Below are positions 33,024 to 42,105 of a stretch of 64,000 bases of DNA, in pieces. The translations under genes were made by a program, and so were the position numbers. Positions within the stretch are counted from its first letter, which is position 1, and the number at the start of each line of letters is the position of its first letter. Origin of the DNA: Mycetocola tolaasinivorans (GTDB lineage: Bacteria > Actinomycetota > Actinomycetes > Actinomycetales > Microbacteriaceae); the NCBI RefSeq assembly GCF_003667565.1, contig NZ_RCUX01000002.1, positions 186,001-250,000 of the forward strand, in the 5' to 3' direction. The notes beneath the pieces are model-generated. The model was given only the letters and a program-made list of their open reading frames with translations. It had not been told where the DNA came from and searched no databases.

Positions 33024-34439
33024 GTGGCCCTGCACCTGTATGACTCCAAAACCCAAGACCTGCGCGAATTTACCCCGATTATTCCGGGCCAGGTAGGACT
33101 CTACGTTTGTGGACCCACCGTGCAGTCCTCCCCGCATATCGGGCACCTGCGCTCGGCCCTGGTCTACGATCAGCTGCGCCGCTGGCTCGACCACTCGGGC
33201 TACCGCGTCACCCTCGTACGCAACGTCACGGACATCGATGACAAGGTGCTGCTGAACGCCACCGAGGAGGAGCCCTGGTGGGCGCTCGCCTACCGGATGG
33301 AGCTCGAATTCACCGAGGGTTACCGCGCACTCGGCGTGCTGGCCCCGACCTATGAGCCCCGCGCCACCGCGAGCATCCAGCAGATGCAGCAGATCATCGC
33401 CACGCTGATTGAGCGCGGTCACGCCTACCCGGCGACCGATGGTTCGGGCGACGTCTACTTCGACGTGCGCAGCTGGCCCCGCTACGGCGAGCTCACCCGT
33501 CAGAGCATCGACGCGATGGAGGACGCCACCGACGCCGACCCCCGCGGTAAGAACGATCCGCGCGACTTCGCCCTCTGGAAGGGCCGCAAGGAGGGCGAGC
33601 CCTCCTCCGCCGTGTGGGACAGCCCCTGGGGTGCCGGTCGCCCCGGCTGGCACATCGAGTGCTCGGCCATGTCGAGCCGCTACCTGGGCGAGAACTTCGA
33701 CATCCACGGCGGCGGGCTCGACCTGCGCTTCCCGCACCACGAAAACGAGGTGGCGCAGTCCACCGCGGCCGGTCACGGCTTCGCGAACTACTGGGTGCAC
33801 AACGGCCTGGTGAACGTGGGCGGCCAGAAGATGTCAAAGTCGCTCGGCAACTCGCTGTTTGCCGCCGACCTCCTGGCCCAGGCGCGCCCGCTCGTGCTGC
33901 GCTACTTCCTCGGCCAGGCCCACTACCGTTCCACGATCGATTTCCACGATGGTGCCCTCGCCGAGGCTGAGGCCGCACTGGACCGGATCGAAAGCTTCCT
34001 CGAACGCACCGAGCGTCGCCTCGCTGACACCCGGTATGCCGGCACCCAGGCCGAGGAGCTTCCCGCCGAGTTTGTCGCCGCGATGGACGATGATCTCGCG
34101 ATCCCGCAGGCCCTCGCGGTCCTGCACGACACGATTCGTGGCGGCAACGCCGCGATCGACGGAGACGACCTTGCGGCCGCAGCCGCCGCCTTCGGACAGG
34201 TCATCGCGATGACCAACGTCCTCGGCATCAACCCACTTTCGGCAACCTGGCAGCAGGCCGGCGACGGGGCGGCACAGTCCGCACTCGCGCCGCTTGTCGA
34301 CCGGCTGCTGGGGCATCGCGAACAGGCCCGGGCCAGCCGGGACTTCGCCACCGCAGACCAAATTCGTGATGACCTCCAGGCTGCGGGTATCACGATTGAC
34401 GACACCCCCACCGGGGCACATTGGAGTATTGATGGCTAA
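33024..34439 (+). CDS. cysS: Cysteinyl-tRNA synthetase
   Basis: A 471-residue class I synthetase charging tRNA-Cys. [20 protein letters not shown] (zinc Cys plus HIGH at residues 38-41), [39 protein letters not shown] and [10 protein letters not shown] (KMSKS) are present, followed by the DALR anticodon-binding region. The zinc and KMSKS motifs and length fit CysS rather than mycothiol ligase MshC. The GTG start at 33024 follows TATTCT (33011-33016) by seven bases, again a leaderless arrangement. It overlaps rlmB by eight bases. Confidence 0.96.
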   Translation: MALHLYDSKTQDLREFTPIIPGQVGLYVCGPTVQSSPHIGHLRSALVYDQLRRWLDHSGYRVTLVRNVTDIDDKVLLNATEEEPWWALAYRMELEFTEGYRALGVLAPTYEPRATASIQQMQQIIATLIERGHAYPATDGSGDVYFDVRSWPRYGELTRQSIDAMEDATDADPRGKNDPRDFALWKGRKEGEPSSAVWDSPWGAGRPGWHIECSAMSSRYLGENFDIHGGGLDLRFPHHENEVAQSTAAGHGFANYWVHNGLVNVGGQKMSKSLGNSLFAADLLAQARPLVLRYFLGQAHYRSTIDFHDGALAEAEAALDRIESFLERTERRLADTRYAGTQAEELPAEFVAAMDDDLAIPQALAVLHDTIRGGNAAIDGDDLAAAAAAFGQVIAMTNVLGINPLSATWQQAGDGAAQSALAPLVDRLLGHREQARASRDFATADQIRDDLQAAGITIDDTPTGAHWSIDG

Positions 34440-35466
34440 CAACAACAGCAACGGGCGCCCCGGCGCCATTCGCAAAGCCAAGAAGGGCCCGAGCAAGGGC
34501 ACCGGTGGCCTCGGCCGCAAGTCCCTCGAGGGCAAGGGTCCGACCCCCAAGGCCGAGGACCGCACCTACCACGTCGCCGGTAAGCGCAAGATCGCTCGCG
34601 AGCGCCTTGACGCGGCCCGTGGCGGCCGTGGACCGGCTCAGTCGCGTGGCGGAGACCAGCCGTCTTCCGCACCGCAGCAGCGTCGCCCGAAGCAGCGCAC
34701 CGCGGATGAGGCCGAGGTTGTCACCGGTCGTAACGCCGTCCTTGAGGCGCTGCGCGCGAAGATCCCCGCGACCACCCTGTACATCGCCTCGCGCATCGAG
34801 TACGACGAGCGCGTCAAGGAGATCGTGACCATCGCCACCACCCGTGGCATCCCGATCCTCGAGGTCATGCGTCCGGAGCTCGACCGCATGGTGAGCTTCG
34901 ACTCGGTGCACCAGGGCCTCGCGCTCAAGGTGCCGCCGTACCGCTACGAGCACCCCGAAGACCTGCTGCAGAAGACCATCTCGCGCGCCCAGGTGCCGCT
35001 GATCGTCGCGCTCGACGGCATCACCGACCCGCGTAACCTCGGTGCGATCCTGCGCTCGACCGCCGCCTTTGGTGGTCACGGGGTGATCGTTCCGCAGCGT
35101 CGCTCGGTGGGCATGACCGCCTCGGCCTGGCGTACCTCCGCCGGTGCCGCGGCCCGCACCCCCGTGGCGATGGCCGCAAACCTCACCCAGACCATCAAGG
35201 CCTATAAGGCCGCCGGTGTCTTCGTGATCGGTCTCGACGGTGGCGGCGACACCATGCTGCCGGGTCTCGAACTGGCCGACCGTCCGCTGCTGATCGTGGT
35301 GGGGAGCGAGGGCAAGGGCCTGTCGCGCCTCGTCACCGAGGCCTGCGACGCGATCGTCTCGATCCCGATCTCGGCCGCTACCGAGTCGCTCAACGCGGGT
35401 ATCGCCGCCTCGGTGACCCTGTACGAGATCTCGCGCCTGCGTGCCGAGGGCAAGTCCGCCAAGTAA
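34432..35466 (+). CDS. rlmB: 23S rRNA (guanosine-2'-O)-methyltransferase, SpoU/TrmH family
   Basis: A 344-residue enzyme. Residues 1-90 are a basic, low-complexity extension ([21 protein letters not shown]), 95-165 the RNA-binding substrate domain ([14 protein letters not shown]), and 190-344 the SPOUT knot methyltransferase with [33 protein letters not shown] and [22 protein letters not shown]. The expected product is 2'-O-methylguanosine at position 2251-type sites of 23S rRNA. ATG 34432 lies within the cysS end; this coupling is typical of actinobacteria. Confidence 0.94.
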   Translation: MANNNSNGRPGAIRKAKKGPSKGTGGLGRKSLEGKGPTPKAEDRTYHVAGKRKIARERLDAARGGRGPAQSRGGDQPSSAPQQRRPKQRTADEAEVVTGRNAVLEALRAKIPATTLYIASRIEYDERVKEIVTIATTRGIPILEVMRPELDRMVSFDSVHQGLALKVPPYRYEHPEDLLQKTISRAQVPLIVALDGITDPRNLGAILRSTAAFGGHGVIVPQRRSVGMTASAWRTSAGAAARTPVAMAANLTQTIKAYKAAGVFVIGLDGGGDTMLPGLELADRPLLIVVGSEGKGLSRLVTEACDAIVSIPISAATESLNAGIAASVTLYEISRLRAEGKSAK

Positions 35467-35483
35467 CGTTCACCCTCGAATCA

Positions 35484-35522
35484 CAAGAACCCCGCTCGGG
35501 CAACCGGGCGGGGTTCTTGTTT
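35484..35522 (+). terminator. rlmB terminator; left border of the reverse-transcriptase island
   Basis: CAAGAACCCCGC (35484-35495) pairs with GCGGGGTTCTTG (35508-35519), followed by TTTT. The loop holds CGGGCAACCGGGCGGG (35497-35512), identical to 16 bases in the terminator at 39301-39335. Base composition falls sharply just after it. Confidence 0.9.
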
Positions 35523-35549
35523 TGCGCGTTCCTAGTGGAAATGGCGTAA

Positions 35550-35579
35550 TTGATAATGGACGGGTGAATCAAATAGATA
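35550..35579 (+). promoter_or_regulatory. Promoter candidate for the two-RT operon
   Basis: TTGATA (35550-35555) and TAGATA (35574-35579) are 18 bases apart and point to a roughly 100-base leader before ATG 35688. The leader is A+T-rich, has GCGT...ACGC complementary patches and no open frame; it could hold regulatory RNA structure. Confidence 0.45.
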
Positions 35580-35687
35580 ATGTATGTTGCCTATGCGTGG
35601 CTCATCACGACTCACCATTCATACGCCAAGATGATTTCTAGCGATTTCAAAAAACTAGACGTTATGTAAATTCAAAAGGCGATCAAA

Positions 35688-37094
35688 ATGTCTGTAAAAC
35701 CTGTAGGCGCGTTTGCGCTGGTCTCACTCCGAAAGATTTGGGATGAACGAACACGATCTGGTGTTGATCTCACTTCGAAATTCTTGCGGCTTGGATCAGT
35801 TGACGACAAAACGTTAACGGAAGTTCAGCATCTTCAGTTGCTAGGCCGTTCGCTCAGACTTGAGATTAAGCGACTGCAAAAGAACCAGCAGCCATACATT
35901 CACTTGCGGCAGCAGGAGCGAAGAAACAAGGAGGAGCTCTCAAAAGCAATTGATCATTACCTCGTTGCTGTTCAGACTCGGCTAAACCAAGGAATCGACC
36001 CTCTACGAGTTGAAAAAGGCCCAATGGTTGGTTCCCCAACGGCAAAGCAGTCCTTCGTCTTGATGGCGGAGACTTACGACCTATCTGTCTTTATTGCGCG
36101 CATTGTGAACGCAGAGTTGAGATCGGCGTTTTCGCTCTATTCTCGAAGCCGACACGAGATCACATCCGCGCTCGTACAGACATTGCGAGGTAATTGGAAT
36201 ATGCGCATTGTACGGACTGACATTCAGTCATTCTACGAATCTGTAGAGCACAAAGGGCTCTTCGCTAAGTTGGATGGCAACCGCAAGCTTTCCCCGGTGA
36301 CCCGCAATTGGATCCGCCAGATGTTTGATTCATATTCAACTATTCCAGGGGTTGCTGCTGGCAGGGGACTTCCTCGTGGAATTGGAATGAGCGCAGCCCT
36401 ATCCGAGATCTATATGAAAGCGTTTGACCAAACGATCGCGTCAGACACTGATTGCGTCTTTTATGGTCGGTATGTGGACGATATTGTGGTGGTCTATTCA
36501 ACGAGCACTGCCTCGCGCCCCAAAGAAAACTATCGATTGAACTACCTTAAGTCTGCTCTTGAAAGTCTCCGTCTCACTCAGACGACGGACACAACTAAGA
36601 ACGATGAGGGACCCAAGGATTCCAACAGCTTTAGGTTTAATTACCTCGGATATGAGTTCAAACTCGTGAGTTCAAAAGAACCGCAGGTGATACCTGGGGT
36701 TTCTGTAGACCTTTCGCCTGAGAGGTTCAGAAAAATTCGAAAACGGTTGGATCTGTCATTTGACCTGTATCGATCTGGCATTCCGATCAGTGCAATTCAA
36801 CTTGAACGTCGTATTCGTTTGCTCACGCGAAATCAAAAGTTACATGGAGCGAAGTCTCGCGTGTATTCAGGATTGAAATCTGCGAACCCTCTTCTCACTA
36901 CAAATAAACAAATTCGATCGCTCGATAATCATTTGATCAAAAAAATTAGAGGAATCGCCGTGAATGACCCTGATCTTGCCACCCGGCTCGAAAAGCTTAC
37001 ATTTGAGAGCGGATACCAACGCTCTCTGACCACGCATTTCTCGACTCGCGAGTTGGCTGAGTTGACTAGTGCCTGGAGGAATCAGGGTGCATAA
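35688..37094 (+). CDS. drt3a: Reverse transcriptase, DRT3 first subunit (Drt3a/UG3-like)
   Basis: A 468-residue reverse transcriptase. Motif A is RTDIQSFYESV (Asp178), motif B GLPRGIGMSAALSEIY (227-242), motif C FYGRYVDDIVVVY (Asp264-Asp265) and NYLGYEFKL (318-326) lies in the D/E region. All three catalytic aspartates are present. No maturase X domain, HNH domain or integrase is fused. A second RT gene overlaps it by eight bases, and an RNA-like tail follows. Two adjacent RTs of about 470 and 680 residues match the anti-phage DRT type 3 layout. AAAAGG precedes ATG 35688. Base composition differs strongly from neighbours, indicating horizontal transfer. UG-group assignment is from architecture and motif style and needs a profile search. 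Confidence 0.82.
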   Translation: MSVKPVGAFALVSLRKIWDERTRSGVDLTSKFLRLGSVDDKTLTEVQHLQLLGRSLRLEIKRLQKNQQPYIHLRQQERRNKEELSKAIDHYLVAVQTRLNQGIDPLRVEKGPMVGSPTAKQSFVLMAETYDLSVFIARIVNAELRSAFSLYSRSRHEITSALVQTLRGNWNMRIVRTDIQSFYESVEHKGLFAKLDGNRKLSPVTRNWIRQMFDSYSTIPGVAAGRGLPRGIGMSAALSEIYMKAFDQTIASDTDCVFYGRYVDDIVVVYSTSTASRPKENYRLNYLKSALESLRLTQTTDTTKNDEGPKDSNSFRFNYLGYEFKLVSSKEPQVIPGVSVDLSPERFRKIRKRLDLSFDLYRSGIPISAIQLERRIRLLTRNQKLHGAKSRVYSGLKSANPLLTTNKQIRSLDNHLIKKIRGIAVNDPDLATRLEKLTFESGYQRSLTTHFSTRELAELTSAWRNQGA

Positions 37095-39120
37095 GAAGAA
37101 AATACAAGTTTCAAAAGCCGCACACAGAGTGCTGCTGACGGAACTCTTGCCGTTTGAGCTCGCTCCAAATATCGATAGCCGCGGTTTCTTTGAGCTCATC
37201 AGTCGAACTGGAGCGAAAGTCACTAAGGAAAACACTTCTTGGACAAGACGTCAGTCCGATTCGCCCAGTACTGCTGACGACCTGCTAGTTCAGATAATTG
37301 TCGGAACGCACGAGCACGACATAAAGCTCGAAGGGAAGACATTCGAAATCCTGCCCACTTCCTCTTCCACTTCTTCTTCCAAAACAGTTCACGGAAGCTG
37401 GAGACATCCACTCACATTTCTCGTCGATCGACCTGACGGGCAATATCGAGCTCTAACAATTCCACATCCTAAAGACCAGTTAGCAAGTGTCGAGTTTCTA
37501 GAGAATTACTCGGACGCAATTGTTCACCAAGCCAGGAAATCTAAGTTTTCGTTGCGTGCGCCCGTAGCTAAATCGCAGTTCGTCTACGTCGATGATAAGA
37601 CATTCACTCGTTCTCAAACGGATCGTACCCATGGGATAGAACTCAGCCACGAAGGTTACATTTCGTTTGTCTCATTCTTCCGATACAGTAGCTTTTCAAA
37701 TATCAACAAATTCTTCGCATCCGCTGACCTGCATTCCTTAGAGACTAAATATCGTCACCAAAGACGACTCGACATCACTCGATGCTTCGAGAGTATCTAT
37801 ACCCACTCAGTCGACTGGGCGTTTCGAGGCCGGGCTGCAAGCAAGAACTTCATGAGTGACGCCACGTTGGGGAACGATTTCGATTCTCTTCTGCGGAATG
37901 CAAATAACGGTCAAACCAACGGAATTCTGATTGGTTCGGAACTGAGTCGCGTTTTTGCAGAGTTGATACTTCAACGAGTGGACCGAACTGTAGAAAAGAA
38001 CCTTGAAAATCGAGGGTTGAAGTTTTCAGAAGGCTACGTGGTTGCACGCTATGTTGATGACTACTTCATTTTCTCGCATAGTTTAGAAGTCCAAGATGAG
38101 ATTCAGCATGTTTTGGAAATTGAACTGGGACAGTACAACTTGCGGTTCAATAAGGCGAAGCAGCAGGATCTTGTTTCAATGTCACGGTCAATGATCCACT
38201 ATGCGAAACTTCAGATTGCTAAAGATTTAACCAAATATTTGAAGAAGGCTCGATCCTTTGTCGAGGGTGAGAATGGAAACGGTTCGACACCGAAAGTCAA
38301 GCGGGCGATTACTTCTTTCAAGCGTGCCATCAGCGTTTACGGAGTTGACGCCGCTCGAACTACCGGATACGCGCTTTCAATCATTGAGCGAAAATCCGCT
38401 TCTATAATAAAACGGATTGATCTAAGAGATCGGGCAGGCCAGGAGCGGGCGGCTGCTGCACTGTCTGACATATGCACACTAGCGCATGCTATCTACGCAA
38501 GCTCCCCGTCGGTCTCTGCAGCAGTGCGTTTGTCGAGAGTGATGATTAGAGCAGTTGAGTCTGCACAGAAAATGCCTATCGATGTGCAAAATGTCGTCCT
38601 GGCGAATATTGATCGAGTATGTCGGCAAGTCATTGGAGCGGCTACCGCTGTCGGAAAACATCGACGGAGTGTAGAAACTCAGTATCTGCTTTTGGTTCAT
38701 GCACGACTTGGATCGGCGTATATCTTCACGAGCGATGAGCTATCTTCGATTCTGAGGTTAGATCCAGAAGTCGGTGGCGATGATCCAGACTATTTCGACA
38801 TAATCGCGTCGTTGACGTATATGCAACGTCGAAAGCGATTTGAGGAACTGAGAATTGAAGTTTGCAAAATAGTAACTGGACGTATTGCGGAGCTGGAACT
38901 TCGCGCCGCAGAACGTGCAATGCTCCTGGCTGATGTGATCGCTTGCCGACACATACCTTCAGAACAAAGAGCACAATGGTTAGCGCAAGAATTTCAAGAC
39001 TTGAATGCAAGCCAAATCTCGACTGCCATTGCGCAATGGCCCAAGAGAGTCTTCACTTCGTGGGCCGGATTCGACCTTGATCGGGCGTTACATCGAAAGC
39101 AAGCACTAGAGGTATACTGA
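37087..39120 (+). CDS. drt3b: Reverse transcriptase, DRT3 second subunit (Drt3b/UG8-like)
   Basis: A 677-residue protein. The RT core lies at about residues 160-365: motif A RRLDITRCFESIYTHS (Asp229), motif B GQTNGILIGSELSRVFAELIL (275-295), motif C VARYVDDYFIFS (Asp324-Asp325) and NLRFNKAK as motif D. The N-terminal 150 residues and the C-terminal 310 helical residues have no recognised domain. In published DRT3 systems one RT copies an ACACAC template of the ncRNA to poly(GT), and the partner makes the complementary strand; which subunit does which cannot be proved here. GTG 37087 is chosen because GGAGGA sits seven bases before it; it overlaps the drt3a stop. Composition is foreign like drt3a. 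Confidence 0.82.
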   Translation: MHKKKIQVSKAAHRVLLTELLPFELAPNIDSRGFFELISRTGAKVTKENTSWTRRQSDSPSTADDLLVQIIVGTHEHDIKLEGKTFEILPTSSSTSSSKTVHGSWRHPLTFLVDRPDGQYRALTIPHPKDQLASVEFLENYSDAIVHQARKSKFSLRAPVAKSQFVYVDDKTFTRSQTDRTHGIELSHEGYISFVSFFRYSSFSNINKFFASADLHSLETKYRHQRRLDITRCFESIYTHSVDWAFRGRAASKNFMSDATLGNDFDSLLRNANNGQTNGILIGSELSRVFAELILQRVDRTVEKNLENRGLKFSEGYVVARYVDDYFIFSHSLEVQDEIQHVLEIELGQYNLRFNKAKQQDLVSMSRSMIHYAKLQIAKDLTKYLKKARSFVEGENGNGSTPKVKRAITSFKRAISVYGVDAARTTGYALSIIERKSASIIKRIDLRDRAGQERAAAALSDICTLAHAIYASSPSVSAAVRLSRVMIRAVESAQKMPIDVQNVVLANIDRVCRQVIGAATAVGKHRRSVETQYLLLVHARLGSAYIFTSDELSSILRLDPEVGGDDPDYFDIIASLTYMQRRKRFEELRIEVCKIVTGRIAELELRAAERAMLLADVIACRHIPSEQRAQWLAQEFQDLNASQISTAIAQWPKRVFTSWAGFDLDRALHRKQALEVY

Positions 39121-39300
39121 TAGCACGTTATGCGGAAGTAATATACACACCTGCGTAGAATCGGCGGATTCTTACTGTCGATGTGGTGAGGAAGTGCCGC
39201 TAATTCCTCTCGAAGCTGCGAACACATGAGCTGTTGTGTGAACAACAACTTCATACAAAAGAAATGCGCTCCTATTTGATGAAGCCAGTTTCTTAGCAGA
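39121..39300 (+). ncRNA. Candidate DRT3 non-coding RNA
   Basis: 180 bases between the drt3b stop and the next terminator, with no open frame but clear structure: hairpin AGAATC/GATTCT (39157-39162 with 39167-39172), hairpin GAGGAA/TTCCTC (39188-39193 with 39204-39209) and ACACA/TGTGT (39222-39226 with 39235-39239). ACACAC occurs at 39145-39150 in an unpaired-looking stretch before the first hairpin; an ACACAC template in the ncRNA is a reported DRT3 feature (from memory of the literature). RNA ends are not known. Confidence 0.55.
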
Positions 39301-39335
39301 CAAAACACCCGCCGGGCAACCGGGCGGGTGTTTTG
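39301..39335. terminator. Terminator at the right border of the RT island
   Basis: CAAAACACCCGCC (39301-39313) pairs with GGCGGGTGTTTTG (39323-39335), followed by CTTTTT. A+T-rich flanks on both sides make it bidirectional, for the RT operon and for the convergent DUF4032 gene ending at 39356. It shares 16 bases with the rlmB terminator. Confidence 0.88.
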
Positions 39336-39355
39336 CTTTTTACCTCAGTACGTGC

Positions 39356-40654
39356 CTAGACCAGGTCGCGCCAGTCGGTGGTGGTGTCTTCGTCACCGTC
39401 ATCCACCGCGTCGAGCGGCAGGTCGAGGGCCTCGGTGGGCGGGGCGATGACGGTGGCCTCGTCGCGGCGGTGACGCAGCACGTCGTTGATGTACGAGCTG
39501 AGTGCCTCGGCCAGCGGCACGTCGGCGTCGCGGGCCTCGGAGAGCCGGTAGCGGTGCTCGAGCAGCTGGTGGAAGACCTCCGCGGGCTCGAGCTTTCCCT
39601 TGAGCTCACGCGGGATGGCCTTCACGACCGGCTCGAAGACGCGAATCAGCCACTCGTGGGCCACGACCTCCTCGTCGATGTCCTGCTTGCCATTGGCGGC
39701 GATGTAGGAGTCGAGGTCGTTGAGCAGGCGGCGGGCCTGGTTCTCGCCGGTGTCGAGGCCGGTGAGGCGCAGCAGGCGGCGCTGGTGGTGCCCGGCATCC
39801 ACCACCTTGGGCTGGATGCGCACGGTCGTGCCGCCCTCGGCGGTTTTGATCGCGAGCTCCTCGATGTCGAAGCCGAGGTCGTTGAGGCGCTCCACGCGGG
39901 AGCGGATCCGCCAGCGCTCGTGCGAGGAGAACGATTCCGAGCCGGTCAGCTCGGTCCAGAGCTGACGGTAGGCGGCGACGATTCCGTTGGAGAGCTCCAC
40001 CGGATCGAGATCCTCATCGGCACGGCCGCCGGCGGCGAGGTCCATGAGCTCGCCGGCGATGTTGACGCGGGCGATCTCGAGGTCGTTTTCGCGCTGGCCG
40101 CGGGAGAGCCCGCCCGGGTAGAGCTTGCCGGTCTCGGCATCCACCAGGTAGGCGGCAAAGGCTCCGGCGTCGCGACGGAACAGGGTGTTGGAGAGCGAGA
40201 CGTCTCCCCAGAAGAAGCCGACGATGTGCAGGCGCACCAGGAGTACCGCGAGGGCATCCACGAGACGCGTGGCGGTGTCCGGGCGCAGCTGCTGCGAGAA
40301 CAGCGCGCGGTAGGGCAGCGAGAAGCGCAGGTGCCGGGTCACGAGTACCGAGGGCAGCTCGTCGCCGCTCTCGGTGCCGCGGCCGGTGATCACCGCGAGG
40401 GGATCCACGCAGGGGATGTCCAGACGCTGCAGGGTGCGCAGCATGTCGTACTCGCCGCGCGCCATCTCGGCGGTGGTTTCCTTCACGGCCACCACGTAGC
40501 CGGAGAGGTTGGCGAAGCGCACCAGGTGGCGCGAAATACCCTTGGGCAGCGAGGCAATGCTCTCGCTCGGCCAGTCTGCTAGGGGGAGTTCCCAGGGCAG
40601 ATCCAGCAGTGCCGGATCCGCGGTGGCCGAGGTGATGTTTAGCGAGCCGCTCAT
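39356..40654 (-). CDS. DUF4032 / lipopolysaccharide-kinase-like protein
   Basis: A 432-residue soluble protein with a kinase-like core: VAVKETTAEMARGEYDML (Lys and Glu of a kinase N-lobe), LPSVLVTRHL, LLVRLHIVGFFWGDVSLSNTLF (catalytic-loop-like, GDVSLSN) and YLVDAETGK (DFG-like DAE). The C-terminal part matches the DUF4032 region. Such proteins are found across actinobacteria; the function is unknown, though a small-molecule kinase is plausible from the loop motifs. ATG 40654 has an AGAGAGGGAA purine tract just upstream; the terminator of the upstream gene ends there. Confidence 0.85.
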   Translation of the reverse strand: MSGSLNITSATADPALLDLPWELPLADWPSESIASLPKGISRHLVRFANLSGYVVAVKETTAEMARGEYDMLRTLQRLDIPCVDPLAVITGRGTESGDELPSVLVTRHLRFSLPYRALFSQQLRPDTATRLVDALAVLLVRLHIVGFFWGDVSLSNTLFRRDAGAFAAYLVDAETGKLYPGGLSRGQRENDLEIARVNIAGELMDLAAGGRADEDLDPVELSNGIVAAYRQLWTELTGSESFSSHERWRIRSRVERLNDLGFDIEELAIKTAEGGTTVRIQPKVVDAGHHQRRLLRLTGLDTGENQARRLLNDLDSYIAANGKQDIDEEVVAHEWLIRVFEPVVKAIPRELKGKLEPAEVFHQLLEHRYRLSEARDADVPLAEALSSYINDVLRHRRDEATVIAPPTEALDLPLDAVDDGDEDTTTDWRDLV

Positions 40655-40689
40655 GCGTTCCCTCTCTTTTCCGGTTACCCGGGATAACA

Positions 40690-40720
40690 CTTCGGCCCAC
40701 ACCGAGGGTGTGGGCCGAAG
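40690..40720 (-). terminator. Terminator of the MsmK-type ATPase gene
   Basis: CTTCGGCCCACAC (40690-40702) and GTGTGGGCCGAAG (40708-40720) form a perfect 13-bp stem around CGAGG, 31 bases after the ATPase stop on the minus strand, followed by GTTAT rather than a T-run. Confidence 0.82.
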
Positions 40721-40751
40721 CTAAACAAACTCTTTACCGAGAGTACCTGGG

Positions 40752-41849
<1,098 letters not shown>

Positions 41850-41948
41850 TTTCTCTTCTCCTTCACCGGCAGGTACGTGCCGGACGATCCGTTGTGATGG
41901 AACTCCGCCATTTTCATTGCGGAGTGTGACGACGATGTCACGATTGCC

Positions 41949-41981
41949 AGTATGGCACGCCCGGGACGCGTTTCGAAACGC
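41949..41981 (-). promoter_or_regulatory. Promoter of the MsmK-type ATPase with LacI-style palindrome
   Basis: On the minus strand CATACT (complement of 41949-41954) lies 17 bases from TTCGAA (complement of 41972-41977). The perfect 14-base palindrome GCGTTTCGAAACGC (41968-41981) covers that -35, the style of operator bound by LacI/GalR regulators. A repressor gene is not in the window. Confidence 0.55.
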
Positions 41982-42105
41982 TTTCACGGAGAAAGAGAAA
42001 ATGTGCCTCGAACTGGCGGTGTTTGGGGTATTTTCAGGACCACTGGGTAGACTCGGGGTTTGCGTGCCGCGGCACCCGAAGCGTATTTGCACGAAGCGAG
42101 GATGA

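Noticed and set aside
33024-34439. Mycothiol ligase MshC instead of CysS
   Set aside because: Full length with intact zinc Cys, HIGH and KMSKS motifs, followed by rlmB as in typical cysS loci.
35688-39120. Retron, group II intron or diversity-generating retroelement as explanation of the RTs
   Set aside because: No msr/msd-like inverted repeats before the RT, no maturase or endonuclease domain, no template/variable repeat pair and no target gene; two RTs side by side fit DRT3 better.
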